Below, in pieces: positions 13,901 through 20,816 of a DNA stretch of 23,584 nt. Both the position numbers and the translations under genes were made by a program. Numbering within the stretch: the first letter of the stretch is position 1; the number at the start of each line of letters is the position of its first letter. The notes beneath the pieces were generated by a model, which was not told the DNA's origin, did not search any database, and saw only the letters and a list, made by a program, of their open reading frames with translations. Source of the stretch: Thermoplasmatales archaeon. GTDB lineage: Archaea; Thermoplasmatota; JASEFT01; JAUWIS01. The stretch spans positions 1 to 23,584 of the forward strand of contig JASEEW010000006.1 in the NCBI GenBank assembly GCA_030019485.1, in the 5' to 3' direction.

Positions 13901-16900
13901 TGGGTATTGTTTGGCACAGATACTGTGTCACTGTGGTCTTGGAGTTTCAATTTCCCGAATGGAACAGGGTATTATCAATTCTATACAAGGGCAAGAGATA
14001 ACGCAACAAACTATGAAGCACCTGGAAGTGCAGATGCGATCTGCGGATATGATAACACGATTCCAACAAGTAATGCAAATGCGATCTCACCATATTGGCA
14101 AACAATATCACCTATTACAATCACAGCAACAGCAAGCGATACGGTTAGTGGATTAGCAAGTGTTGAGTTATGGTATAGGTATTCAGCGGATAATACGAGT
14201 TGGGGTGCATGGACTAATTTCGGTGCTGATACAGTATCGCCATGGTCTTGGTCGTTTACCTTCCCGAACGGCACAGGATACTATCAGTTTTACAGCAGAG
14301 CAAGAGATAACGCTACTAATTACGAAGCAGCACCTGGAAGTGCAGATGCCATCTGCGGCTATGATAACGCTGCACCGACAAGTAATGTAAATGCAATTTC
14401 GCCATACTGGCAGAATACTTCACCAGTAACAATTACAGCAACAGCAAGCGATACTGGGTACAGCGGTCTAGCAAGCGTAGAATTATGGTATAGATATTCA
14501 ACCGATAACAGTAGCGGGGGTGGTTGGGTGTTGTTTGGTACGGATACAGCCTCACCATGGTCCTGGTCATTTACCTTCCCGAACGGCACAGGATATTATC
14601 AGTTCTACAACAGGGCAAGAGATAATGCAACCAACTATGAATCTGCGCCTACAACTAGAGATACGCTCTGCGGTTATGATAACACACCCCCTTCATCGTA
14701 TGTGATTCCACTTCCTGCATGGAGTAAACAAACCTTTACAGTTTCATGGACCGGTTCAGACTTGTCTGGAATAGCATCATACGATGTTCAATATAAAGTT
14801 GGTAGTGGGAGTTGGGTAAACTGGCTTAGCAGTGTTTCAGATACAAGCGCAACATTTACATTTGGTGAGCATTTGAAAACTTATTACTTTAGATGCCGGG
14901 CGAGGGATAATGCAGGAAACGTTGAAGGGTATCCTACAGGGGATGGGTATGATACATACACAAGTGTTGATGCAATGGCTCCAGAGGCACCGGCTCTTAG
15001 CGAAACACATTGTGGCACAGGATGGACAACCCATGATACGCCGTACTTGACATGGAACAAACCATATGATGATGGTTCGGGAGTGAGTTACTATAGTATT
15101 GTGAGAAATGGATATCCTATAGACATTACATCAAATTTATATTATCATTATTCACCGCTTGATTCAGGGACATACATATTCAATGTCTACGCAGTAGATA
15201 ATGCAGGTAATGAAGGAATATGGTCAAATTCTGTTACTGTGAATATAGATATCACACCACCTGAAAGTTCTGTGAACACAATTTCGCTGTATTGGTTTAA
15301 CTCATCAATAACAATTACTGCGTCAGCATCTGATTTGCATAGCGGTGTTGCGAGTGTAGAATTATGGCATAGATATTCTACTAATAATGCAACTTGGGGT
15401 AGTTGGACTTTGTTCGGCACAGATACAGCTACACCGTGGTCATGGAATTTCACTTTTCCTAATAGCGATGGGTATTATCAGTTCTATAGCAGGGCAAGAG
15501 ATAACGTTACTAATTATGAGACCGCACCTGGAAGTGCAGATGCAATCTGCGGTTATGATAAAACACCTCCTTCTACCCCTGTTCTTCAGACACCGGAAAA
15601 CGGTAACAGCACACGGGATAGGACACCAACATTTACATGGCAGATATGCAGTGATAATATAGGCGGAAGTGGAGTTGGTTATTATAATTTGCAGGTAATG
15701 GATGCTAGTTTCACTGTTGTTATAAATCTCGGTATAGATCCGTCATCCTCATCTTATACACCACCAAGGGCATTGGATTTAGAATTCGGTGTTCATTATT
15801 GGCAGGTGAGAACAGTGGATAATGCTGGTAACATTGGTGATTGGAGTGAAACATGGAGTTTTACTGTGCACCGGGTTTATGGTGTTGATTTGGAGCCGGA
15901 AGAACAAATGGCGAGAATGGTATCACCGGGTGCTACTGTTACGTTCACAATTGTTGTGACAAACACAGGTAATGATTTTGATACGATTACGTTAACCCCG
16001 GATTCTATGGTGAATCCAAAGAATGTTTCTTTGGATTATGATGAATCTGCAAGTATAGTGTTAACGGTTACAGCACCAAGTGTTGAGGGAGCGGCGGTGC
16101 TTGTTATTGTTAATGGGAGTTCACAAAATGATAGTACGAAGTTTGATAATGTTTCATGTTGTGTGATAACAACGATTTCAGGTGGTGGAGATGGAGGTGG
16201 TGGGGGTGGAATTAAAATAGTCCTTCCTATTCGTCCTGGTGATATTCTTCCTGATGGTTTAATTGATGGTTTTGATATTGGGATAGCTGGTCGTGTAGAA
16301 TTGCCTGGTATGGTGCTGGATGGCGATCTAGGGCATTTACCAAGTTCAAGAAATCCTGGTTTTTGCATAAACAGGATTATAGATATAAGACGTGATTGGT
16401 TTGATTTACCAGGTTTTTTACCACATCCATGGTATTGTGAAGTGAATAATATCTATCAGTTGTATTATGTTAATGTTTCTAATCCTTTCAACAGCACAAT
16501 CATCGTAAACCTATCAATCTATGGTGTTCCAGAAGGCTGGGATGCATATCTAAGCAACTACTCTATTACTCTGGAGCCAGATGAATACATTATAGTAACC
16601 CTTACTGTTGTTATACCCAAGACTACAACGATTGGTCAGACTACGGTTTGGGTTCTTGGAACAATTCAGGACTATGATTATGTTTTCATGTATGGTATAA
16701 ATGTTACTGTTGGAGAACTGCCTGTAGCAATCGCAAGGGTTGAGACTTCTTATTTCGTGATTCTTGAAAATGATGTCTTGGTTTTTAATGGTTCTTATTC
16801 CTTTGATCCTGATGGAACAATTTTTAGTTATGAGTGGGATTTTGGTGATGGAACCAATGGTACAGGCATGGCAGTAGAACATAGCTACGAAAATGCTGGA

Positions 16901-17656
16901 AACTATGCTGTAACGCTAATTGTGAGGGATAATTATAATCTTACCAACTCTACCCGTTTTGTTGTTTCTGTTGAACGTCATTCTTTTGAGGTAAATATTC
17001 AGCAAATAAACACGGTGGTTAGACCTGGTGGAACAGCAGTTTACATGATAAACATAAAAAACACAGGAACAATAAGTGATACATACATGTTAAGGATGAA
17101 TGGTCTGGTTTCTTCTTGGGGTTACCCTGACAGTATGTATGTTGGTGTTTCTGCTGGTGGATCAATAACACTATATCTAAAGGTAACCGTTCCATCAGAC
17201 TTTCCATTGATGTATAATACAACATATAATTTCACAGTTACAGTAACCTGTATGCATGATCAAACAACAATGAGTAACGCACCGCTCGCATGTACTGCTG
17301 ATGAAACACTAACAGTTATTGCAACCAAGGAGAGTAAAACAAGATACATGATAAACGAGGTTGAGGAGTTGATAACACTGCTGGATAACATGAGTATTCA
17401 ACAGGGTATTAAAAATAGTTTGAAATCAAAACTGGAAAACGCACTGAATAAACTCAACACAGCATTGGATGATATTCTTAACGGTGACAACGATCATGCA
17501 GACAACATGCTCAACACTGCACAAAATCAGATAAACGCATTCATCAACGAGGTTGAGGCACAGAGAGGGAAAAAGATAAATGATGGTGATGCAGATATGC
17601 TCTTAGATATGGGCCAAACATTAATAAATCATATTAATGAAACCATGGAGGAATAA
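10934..17656 (+). CDS. Giant multidomain surface protein with HExxH metalloprotease domain
   Basis: 2240 residues. An N-terminal signal anchor (residues 6-30) is followed by two related beta-sandwich units (about 37-150, 190-300; each with LP(Q/E)GF..VDGN and a GNW(T/A)I motif). A CUB-like domain (about 398-515) and a short carboxypeptidase-regulatory-like segment (about 515-560) lead into a protease-like domain. HEYGH (671-675) and EGWAD (708-712) look like the two-His plus Glu zinc site of gluzincins. Next come Ig/FN3-like domains, including four near-identical units (937-1248 in tandem, 1439-1541), a Gly-rich linker (about 1750-1762), a PKD domain with WDFGDG (1968-1973), a NEW3/CARDB-like domain, and a helical C-terminus (about 2135-2240) without anchor. 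AGGAGG precedes ATG 10934. It lies between uS8 and uL6. Protease substrate unknown; exact domain edges are approximate. Confidence 0.82.
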   Translation: MNRKRKMMIGVAVVVVGILIGSMFVGDFLDKEKSETPKMGPDIDLIISTPPKLNETSRLQLIINDPYNLSAPFGLMAVIWLPQGFICVDGNTIWAGNITNVTVGQPLVLIDCTIKAVETGNWTIGAIFYPQMIENLTFNASTFSFENISYVHSFFVKKAFLTLSISEDSAEITDYQSGPPFEKHSHRTSGSSVSINLSISNAPHINQTANIICTLFSHTVIPNTNAQILLPEGFALVDGNLSWQGNLTPEDKVELNATIKSVENGNWAIEAYMQYDTPNGSIIGGRDYLYLTVLNDSAWMNNGPPFDTSVSKKAISFNSSEINYTDIQPVNLGGITIDNSSYYDIRPIPNSTSHENQTSSTKYSVSSKNSKSPGTVKVYGYMLYKNIHTRDSDGDPMPESCHPYTDNYDSDTDPDPNVRRAMNIYHRGATSIGVHFKKIEIESGFDHLYVMDGSNNIVWQSETDYVGKVTYEDLMITVYDSVVRIRLKTDDSVTYWGFKVDYYTTFPLYLPARGVEVQIWDDEYFIDIWLGTTLTNENGYFECTVANDAETWPDGGTADIYVRALARSSVLEVGDGTWVYDFYTKTYWDVSDGTLNVGRWYCPSSENGAWQIYDTILYGFSYMYNAPWGGNSYKVPKVPVTWPASTTEFNPTLEWIYIKSGHAQCADVVLHEYGHHVMYNIYGNWLPSAGGTHQWDKYASSKERAWAEGWADFFFAPVQIWSGHGDRFYDDYYQGFYIDLEAVPWWTQTGDQNEGSIAAALYDIYDSDDEFDNVNDVPVYDTFDGGFGLIWDVIRTQTDSKFSEFWSAWKSRYSGDTYKIHYAKVVMYRNKIDYNLNAPTCTVTNLGTGWYKGTITLSATASDTDSEDTSYLQVEFQYSTDHTNWILIGIGTTSHGVSNIIWDASRITDDSVWVRARAFDGMEYSSWDECNSSFKVDNTAPTSNVNTISPYWQNTSPLTITATASDATSGVKNVTLWYRYSTDNTTWGGWVLFGTDTVSLWSWSFNFPNGTGYYQFYTRARDNATNYEAPGSADAICGYDNTIPTSNANAISPYWQTISPITITATASDTVSGLASVELWYRYSADNTSWGAWTNFGADTVSPWSWSFTFPNGTGYYQFYSRARDNATNYEAAPGSADAICGYDNAAPTSNVNAISPYWQNTSPVTITATASDTGYSGLASVELWYRYSTDNSSGGGWVLFGTDTASPWSWSFTFPNGTGYYQFYNRARDNATNYESAPTTRDTLCGYDNTPPSSYVIPLPAWSKQTFTVSWTGSDLSGIASYDVQYKVGSGSWVNWLSSVSDTSATFTFGEHLKTYYFRCRARDNAGNVEGYPTGDGYDTYTSVDAMAPEAPALSETHCGTGWTTHDTPYLTWNKPYDDGSGVSYYSIVRNGYPIDITSNLYYHYSPLDSGTYIFNVYAVDNAGNEGIWSNSVTVNIDITPPESSVNTISLYWFNSSITITASASDLHSGVASVELWHRYSTNNATWGSWTLFGTDTATPWSWNFTFPNSDGYYQFYSRARDNVTNYETAPGSADAICGYDKTPPSTPVLQTPENGNSTRDRTPTFTWQICSDNIGGSGVGYYNLQVMDASFTVVINLGIDPSSSSYTPPRALDLEFGVHYWQVRTVDNAGNIGDWSETWSFTVHRVYGVDLEPEEQMARMVSPGATVTFTIVVTNTGNDFDTITLTPDSMVNPKNVSLDYDESASIVLTVTAPSVEGAAVLVIVNGSSQNDSTKFDNVSCCVITTISGGGDGGGGGGIKIVLPIRPGDILPDGLIDGFDIGIAGRVELPGMVLDGDLGHLPSSRNPGFCINRIIDIRRDWFDLPGFLPHPWYCEVNNIYQLYYVNVSNPFNSTIIVNLSIYGVPEGWDAYLSNYSITLEPDEYIIVTLTVVIPKTTTIGQTTVWVLGTIQDYDYVFMYGINVTVGELPVAIARVETSYFVILENDVLVFNGSYSFDPDGTIFSYEWDFGDGTNGTGMAVEHSYENAGNYAVTLIVRDNYNLTNSTRFVVSVERHSFEVNIQQINTVVRPGGTAVYMINIKNTGTISDTYMLRMNGLVSSWGYPDSMYVGVSAGGSITLYLKVTVPSDFPLMYNTTYNFTVTVTCMHDQTTMSNAPLACTADETLTVIATKESKTRYMINEVEELITLLDNMSIQQGIKNSLKSKLENALNKLNTALDDILNGDNDHADNMLNTAQNQINAFINEVEAQRGKKINDGDADMLLDMGQTLINHINETMEE
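13742..14677 (+). repeat. Three tandem Ig-like coding repeats (103, 104 and 105 codons)
   Basis: Units at 13742-14050, 14051-14362 and 14363-14677 each encode a domain with SPYWQ, LWYRYS(T/A)DN, PWSWSF-type and ARDNATNYE motifs and end with CGYDN. Long stretches are nearly identical in DNA as well as protein (for example around 14262-14292 and 14574-14604), showing recent expansion inside the large surface-protein gene. A fourth, more diverged unit of 103 codons lies at 15248-15556, separated by two other Ig/FN3-like domains. Confidence 0.88.
15248..15556 (+). repeat. Fourth, dispersed copy of the Ig-like repeat
   Basis: This 103-codon unit shares VASVELWHRYSTNNATWGSW, the TPWSWNFTFPN segment and GSADAICGYD with the three tandem units upstream, but it is more diverged (SLYWFNSS in place of SPYWQNTS). 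It is separated from them by two unrelated Ig/FN3-like domains, so the array was broken or one unit moved. Confidence 0.8.
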
Positions 17657-17659
17657 AAC

Positions 17660-18199
17660 ATGCCAGTCTCAGCAGAAATAAAACAGGAAATAAAAATACC
17701 TGAAGGCGTTGATATAACAGTTGAAGGAAGGAAGATAACAGTGAAAGGTGAAAAAGCAACACTTGAAAGGATTTTGTCTCATCCAAAAATCAGGTTTGAA
17801 AAAAAGAACAACATTATTATCGTTGATTGTAAAATGCCGACAAAGAAAGAGGCTGCTCTCGCAGGGACATTTGCAGGACATATAAGAAACATGATTGAGG
17901 GTGTAACCCATGGTTTCACATATGAGATGAAACTTGTTTACGCGCACTTCCCTGTTAAAACATCTGTCAGGGGCAGAGAGTTTGTTATTGAAAACTTTCT
18001 GGGTGAAAGAACACCGAGAAAAGCAAAAATTGTTGGTGAAACAAAAATAGATATAAAGGGTGAAAAAATCCTACTCACAGGCCCTGACATTGAAAATGTT
18101 TCTCAGACCGCGGCAAACATTGAGAAGGCAACAAAAATCAAGGACAGGGACTCCAGGGTGTTTCAGGACGGAATATACATTGTCATGAAGGGGGAGTAA
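17660..18199 (+). CDS. rpl6: Large-subunit ribosomal protein uL6
   Basis: 179 residues, archaeal length. It sits near the sarcin-ricin loop and factor-binding site. It has the two repeated domains of the family: the first with IPEGVDITVEGRKITVKGEK, and the second after TSVRGREFVIENFLGERTPR, with the C-terminal signature around DIENVSQTAANIEKATKIKD. GGAGG ends about eight bases before ATG 17660 and is encoded in the last codons of the large protease gene, so uL6 now takes its ribosome binding site from that gene. Confidence 0.95.
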   Translation: MPVSAEIKQEIKIPEGVDITVEGRKITVKGEKATLERILSHPKIRFEKKNNIIIVDCKMPTKKEAALAGTFAGHIRNMIEGVTHGFTYEMKLVYAHFPVKTSVRGREFVIENFLGERTPRKAKIVGETKIDIKGEKILLTGPDIENVSQTAANIEKATKIKDRDSRVFQDGIYIVMKGE

Positions 18200-18200
18200 G

Positions 18201-18866
18201 ATGACAAAAAAGGACCTGCTTTCAAAACTTAAAAAAATAAAAGGGGTTGATGACTCAAAAGCAAAAGCAATCTATGATGCGGGTTTCACCTCATGGGAGA
18301 AACTGAAAAAGGCTGATGCTGAGCAGCTGTCAAAGGTTAAAGGTGTAAACAAAGAGTTAGCGAAAACAATTATTGAGGGGATTGGAAAGAAAGAAGAAAA
18401 AAAAGAAAAGACTGAGAAAAAAGAAGAAAAGGAAAAAGTTGAGATTGTTGAAAAGGAGATAAAAAAAATAAAACCAAATCTCAGCAAGGAGCTTAAAGAA
18501 AAACTGAAGTTAAGGTCAAGGATGAAAAAAAGAAAACCAGAGTTTCTGAGGCAGGAATGGTTCAGATACAGGAAGCTGGGAATGAAATGGAGAAAGGCAA
18601 AAGGGATACAATCAAAAATGAAAAAGCACGTGAAATACAGGACTCCATCGCCAAGAATTGGTTACTCATCACCAAAAGATGTTAAAGGCTTGCATTCATC
18701 AGGATTCAAAGAAATAATGGTTTATAACATCAATGAAATTGACTCGGTAAACAAAGACACAGAGGCGATAAGAATAGGGCATTCTGTTGGTGCAAAAAAA
18801 AGAAATGAAATAGAAAAAAAGGCTGATGACATGGGTATAAAACTGCTGAACAGGGGGCAAACATGA
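18201..18866 (+). CDS. rpl32e: Large-subunit ribosomal protein eL32 with N-terminal HhH domain
   Basis: 221 residues. Residues 1-55 form a helix-hairpin-helix pair (KIKGVDDSKAKAIYDAGFTS, then KVKGVNKELAKTIIEGIG), a known N-terminal addition in some euryarchaeal eL32 proteins, for example from haloarchaea. A Lys/Glu-rich linker follows (about 56-95). The ribosomal core (about 96-221) has RKPEFLRQEWFRYRKLG, WRKAKGIQSKMKKHVKYR and the C-terminal RIGHSVGAKKRNEIEKKA. It begins one base after the uL6 stop, with GGGGGAG upstream, and ends in an ATGA overlap with eL19. Confidence 0.94.
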   Translation: MTKKDLLSKLKKIKGVDDSKAKAIYDAGFTSWEKLKKADAEQLSKVKGVNKELAKTIIEGIGKKEEKKEKTEKKEEKEKVEIVEKEIKKIKPNLSKELKEKLKLRSRMKKRKPEFLRQEWFRYRKLGMKWRKAKGIQSKMKKHVKYRTPSPRIGYSSPKDVKGLHSSGFKEIMVYNINEIDSVNKDTEAIRIGHSVGAKKRNEIEKKADDMGIKLLNRGQT

Positions 18867-19303
18867 ATCTAAGCAATCAGAGAAGAATGGCTGCATCCCT
18901 CCTGAAATGCGGAATTAACAGGGTGTGGATGGACCCTGATAGGAGTGAGGATATAGCCGAGGCTGTTACAAGAACCGATGTAAGAGGGCTGATAAATTCA
19001 GGCGTCATCAAGGCAGTGAGAAAGAAAGGCATTTCATCTGGAAGGATAAGGAAAAGAAAGACGCAGAAAAAGAAGGGCAGGAGAAAAGGTCAGGGCTCAA
19101 GGGAGGGAACAACCTATGCTAGGCTCCCTAAAAAGAAAAGATGGATTCAAAGAATCAGGCCGCAGAGGAAACTGCTGAAAGAGTTAAGGGATGGTGGGAG
19201 GATTGATAAAAAAACATACAGGAAGCTTTACAGGCACGCATCAGGCGGTATGTTCAAAAGCAAAGCCCATCTTAAATCACACGCACAGATGGAGGAGGAA
19301 TAA
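18863..19303 (+). CDS. rpl19e: Large-subunit ribosomal protein eL19
   Basis: 146 residues, normal for archaea. eL19 has a long basic helix reaching toward the small subunit. Seen: NLSNQRRMAASLLKCGINRV at the N-terminus, DVRGLINSGVIKAVRKKGIS, the Arg/Lys-rich KKKGRRKGQGSREGTTYARL and the helix WIQRIRPQRKLLKELRDGGR. The start is in the ATGA overlap with eL32. GGAGGAGG in its last codons precedes uL18, whose ATG follows the stop after two bases. Confidence 0.95.
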   Translation: MNLSNQRRMAASLLKCGINRVWMDPDRSEDIAEAVTRTDVRGLINSGVIKAVRKKGISSGRIRKRKTQKKKGRRKGQGSREGTTYARLPKKKRWIQRIRPQRKLLKELRDGGRIDKKTYRKLYRHASGGMFKSKAHLKSHAQMEEE

Positions 19304-19305
19304 AC

Positions 19306-19911
19306 ATGGCTGAAGGACCTCGTTACAGAGTAAAATTCAGAAGAAGAAGGGATGGAAAAACAGATTACAGGCACAGACTGAAACTACTGAGATCAAATCT
19401 TCCAAGGGCTGTTGTAAGAAAAACACTGAACAATATTATTATTCAGTTTGTTGAATATGCCCAAGAGGGCGACAAAATAATAGGCTCAGCCTCAGGTTTT
19501 GAGTTAAAAAAACTTGGGTGGAAGTATTCCACAGGCAACACGCCGTCAGCATACCTCGCTGGTCTGCTTGGTGGGAAAAGGGCTGTAAAAAACAACATAA
19601 AAAAAGCAGTTCTTGACATCGGTCTTCAAAGACCATCAAAAGGCTCAAAGGTTTTCGCATCATTGAAAGGAATGATTGATGCAGGTATTTCAATACCTCA
19701 TGACAAGGACATGCTGCCAGGGGATGACAGGGTCAGGGGCGCGCACATCAGCAAGGAAATGGAAAAATCCTTTGAGGAGATGAAAGCAAAAATCATGGGG
19801 GCAAATAGTGAAGTAGCTAGGGATCAGGGATTAGGGATTAGGGAAAAGAAAGAAAAAACCACCCTAGCCCCTAACTACTACCCCCTAACTACTAAACAGA
19901 GGGGGGCATAA
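19306..19911 (+). CDS. rpl18: Large-subunit ribosomal protein uL18 with element-derived C-terminal tail
   Basis: 201 residues. The core, residues 1-166, is a normal archaeal uL18, which binds 5S rRNA: RYRVKFRRRRDGKTDYRHRL, LPRAVVRKTLNN, KKLGWKYSTGNTPSAYLAGL and the C-terminal DMLPGDDRVRGAHISKEME. The last 35 residues come from element E5: they read through heptamers (RDQGLGIREKK, APNYYPLTT) and stop at the TAA of the right flank copy (19909-19911). In the left copy the matching stop is spoiled: GGGGGCATAAAG became GGGGGCAAATAG. So the ancestral protein most likely ended KIMGA at residue 166. Whether the tail is tolerated or trimmed is unknown. Confidence 0.93.
   Translation: MAEGPRYRVKFRRRRDGKTDYRHRLKLLRSNLPRAVVRKTLNNIIIQFVEYAQEGDKIIGSASGFELKKLGWKYSTGNTPSAYLAGLLGGKRAVKNNIKKAVLDIGLQRPSKGSKVFASLKGMIDAGISIPHDKDMLPGDDRVRGAHISKEMEKSFEEMKAKIMGANSEVARDQGLGIREKKEKTTLAPNYYPLTTKQRGA
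19809..19901 (+). mobile_element. Inserted inverted-heptamer element E5, read into uL18
   Basis: The flanks GGGGGCAAATAG (19797-19808) and GGGGGCATAAAG (19902-19913) match at 10 of 12. Left arm: four heptamers at 19813-19840 plus GGG. Loop: purine-rich, 19844-19861. Right arm: CCC and four complementary heptamers at 19865-19892. The right border (TAAACAGAG) differs from the CATGG of E2, E3 and E4. The left arm has four GGG tracts with four-base spacers (19820-19843), a G-quadruplex pattern. The element is wholly within the present uL18 reading frame. Confidence 0.82.
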
Positions 19912-19913
19912 AG

Positions 19914-20816
19914 ATGGACTGGACACCAAAAACACTTCTTGGAAAAATGGTCAAGGAAGGAAAGATTACAGCAATGACCCATGCATTGGAATCAAAAATG
20001 CCGATGAGGGAGCCTGAAATAGTTGATGTACTCCTTCCAAACCTTGAGGACCAGGTGCTGGACGTGAAAATGGTTCAGAGAATGACAGACTCAGGCAGAA
20101 GGGTGAAATTCAGGATTACGGTTGTAGTGGGCAATTCCAATGGGTTCATAGGGCTGGGACAGATGAAAGGCACTGAGGTTGGCCCTACAATAAGAAAGGC
20201 TATTGACAACGCAAAACTGAATATCATACAGGTGAGAAGAGGATGCGGCAGCTGGGAGTGCGGATGCTGGCAGCCGCATTCAGTACCATTTGAGGTTACA
20301 GGCAGAAGTGGCTCCACCGTTGTTACATTGAAGCCTGCACCAAGAGGGGTTTCACTCGCAGCAGGTGAAACCGCAAAACATATACTTAGACTTGCAGGCA
20401 TAAAGGATGTCTGGGTAGCAACAAAAGGTCAGACAAGAACAACAATAAATTTTGCTAAGGCAACATTTGATGCGCTGAGAAAAACAGCAGGGACAAAGAT
20501 AATAAAAGAACAGATAGAAAAACTGAGGATTGTGTCAGGAAGCATTGAAATGCCGGAAGAGGTTAAAGAAGGAGAAAAGATTGAAAAGGAAGCAGAAGAG
20601 GAAAAAGTTAAAGAATCAAAAGAAACCGGGAAAAAAGAGGAAGGAGAAAAAGAGGAAAAGGAGAAACCCAAGGAAACTGCCAGGGAAAGAAAGGTAGAAG
20701 ATACAAAAAAGATGGAAGAAAAAAAGGTAAAAACCGAGTTAGGGGAAAAAACGCCCCTGGAAAAAGAGAATGTGAAAAAGGTTAAAATCTCTGATGAAAA
20801 GGAGGGAAAGAAATGA
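19914..20816 (+). CDS. rps5: Small-subunit ribosomal protein uS5 with charged tail
   Basis: 300 residues; archaeal uS5 is usually about 210. The core is complete: the double-stranded-RNA-binding fold with RMTDSGRRVKFRITVVVGNS and GFIGLGQMKGTEVGPTIRKA, then the archaeal insertion RRGCGSWECGCWQPHSVPF with its Cys residues, and the C-terminal domain GRSGSTVVTLKPAPRGVSLA. uS5 lies at the mRNA entry site and supports decoding fidelity. From about residue 214 the protein is Lys/Glu-rich low complexity. The start follows GGGGGG in the right flank copy of element E5. The stop overlaps uL30 (ATGA), with GGAGGG upstream. Confidence 0.95.
   Translation: MDWTPKTLLGKMVKEGKITAMTHALESKMPMREPEIVDVLLPNLEDQVLDVKMVQRMTDSGRRVKFRITVVVGNSNGFIGLGQMKGTEVGPTIRKAIDNAKLNIIQVRRGCGSWECGCWQPHSVPFEVTGRSGSTVVTLKPAPRGVSLAAGETAKHILRLAGIKDVWVATKGQTRTTINFAKATFDALRKTAGTKIIKEQIEKLRIVSGSIEMPEEVKEGEKIEKEAEEEKVKESKETGKKEEGEKEEKEKPKETARERKVEDTKKMEEKKVKTELGEKTPLEKENVKKVKISDEKEGKK

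Noticed and set aside
9806..17656. Possible target duplication bordering the 7.85-kb insert: TGGATGAATGA (9806-9816) and TGGAGGAATAA (17646-17656), 9 of 11 matching.
   Set aside because: Both stretches are ribosome-binding-site-like sequence next to a start, so the similarity can be expected by function; no inverted repeats lie at the ends.
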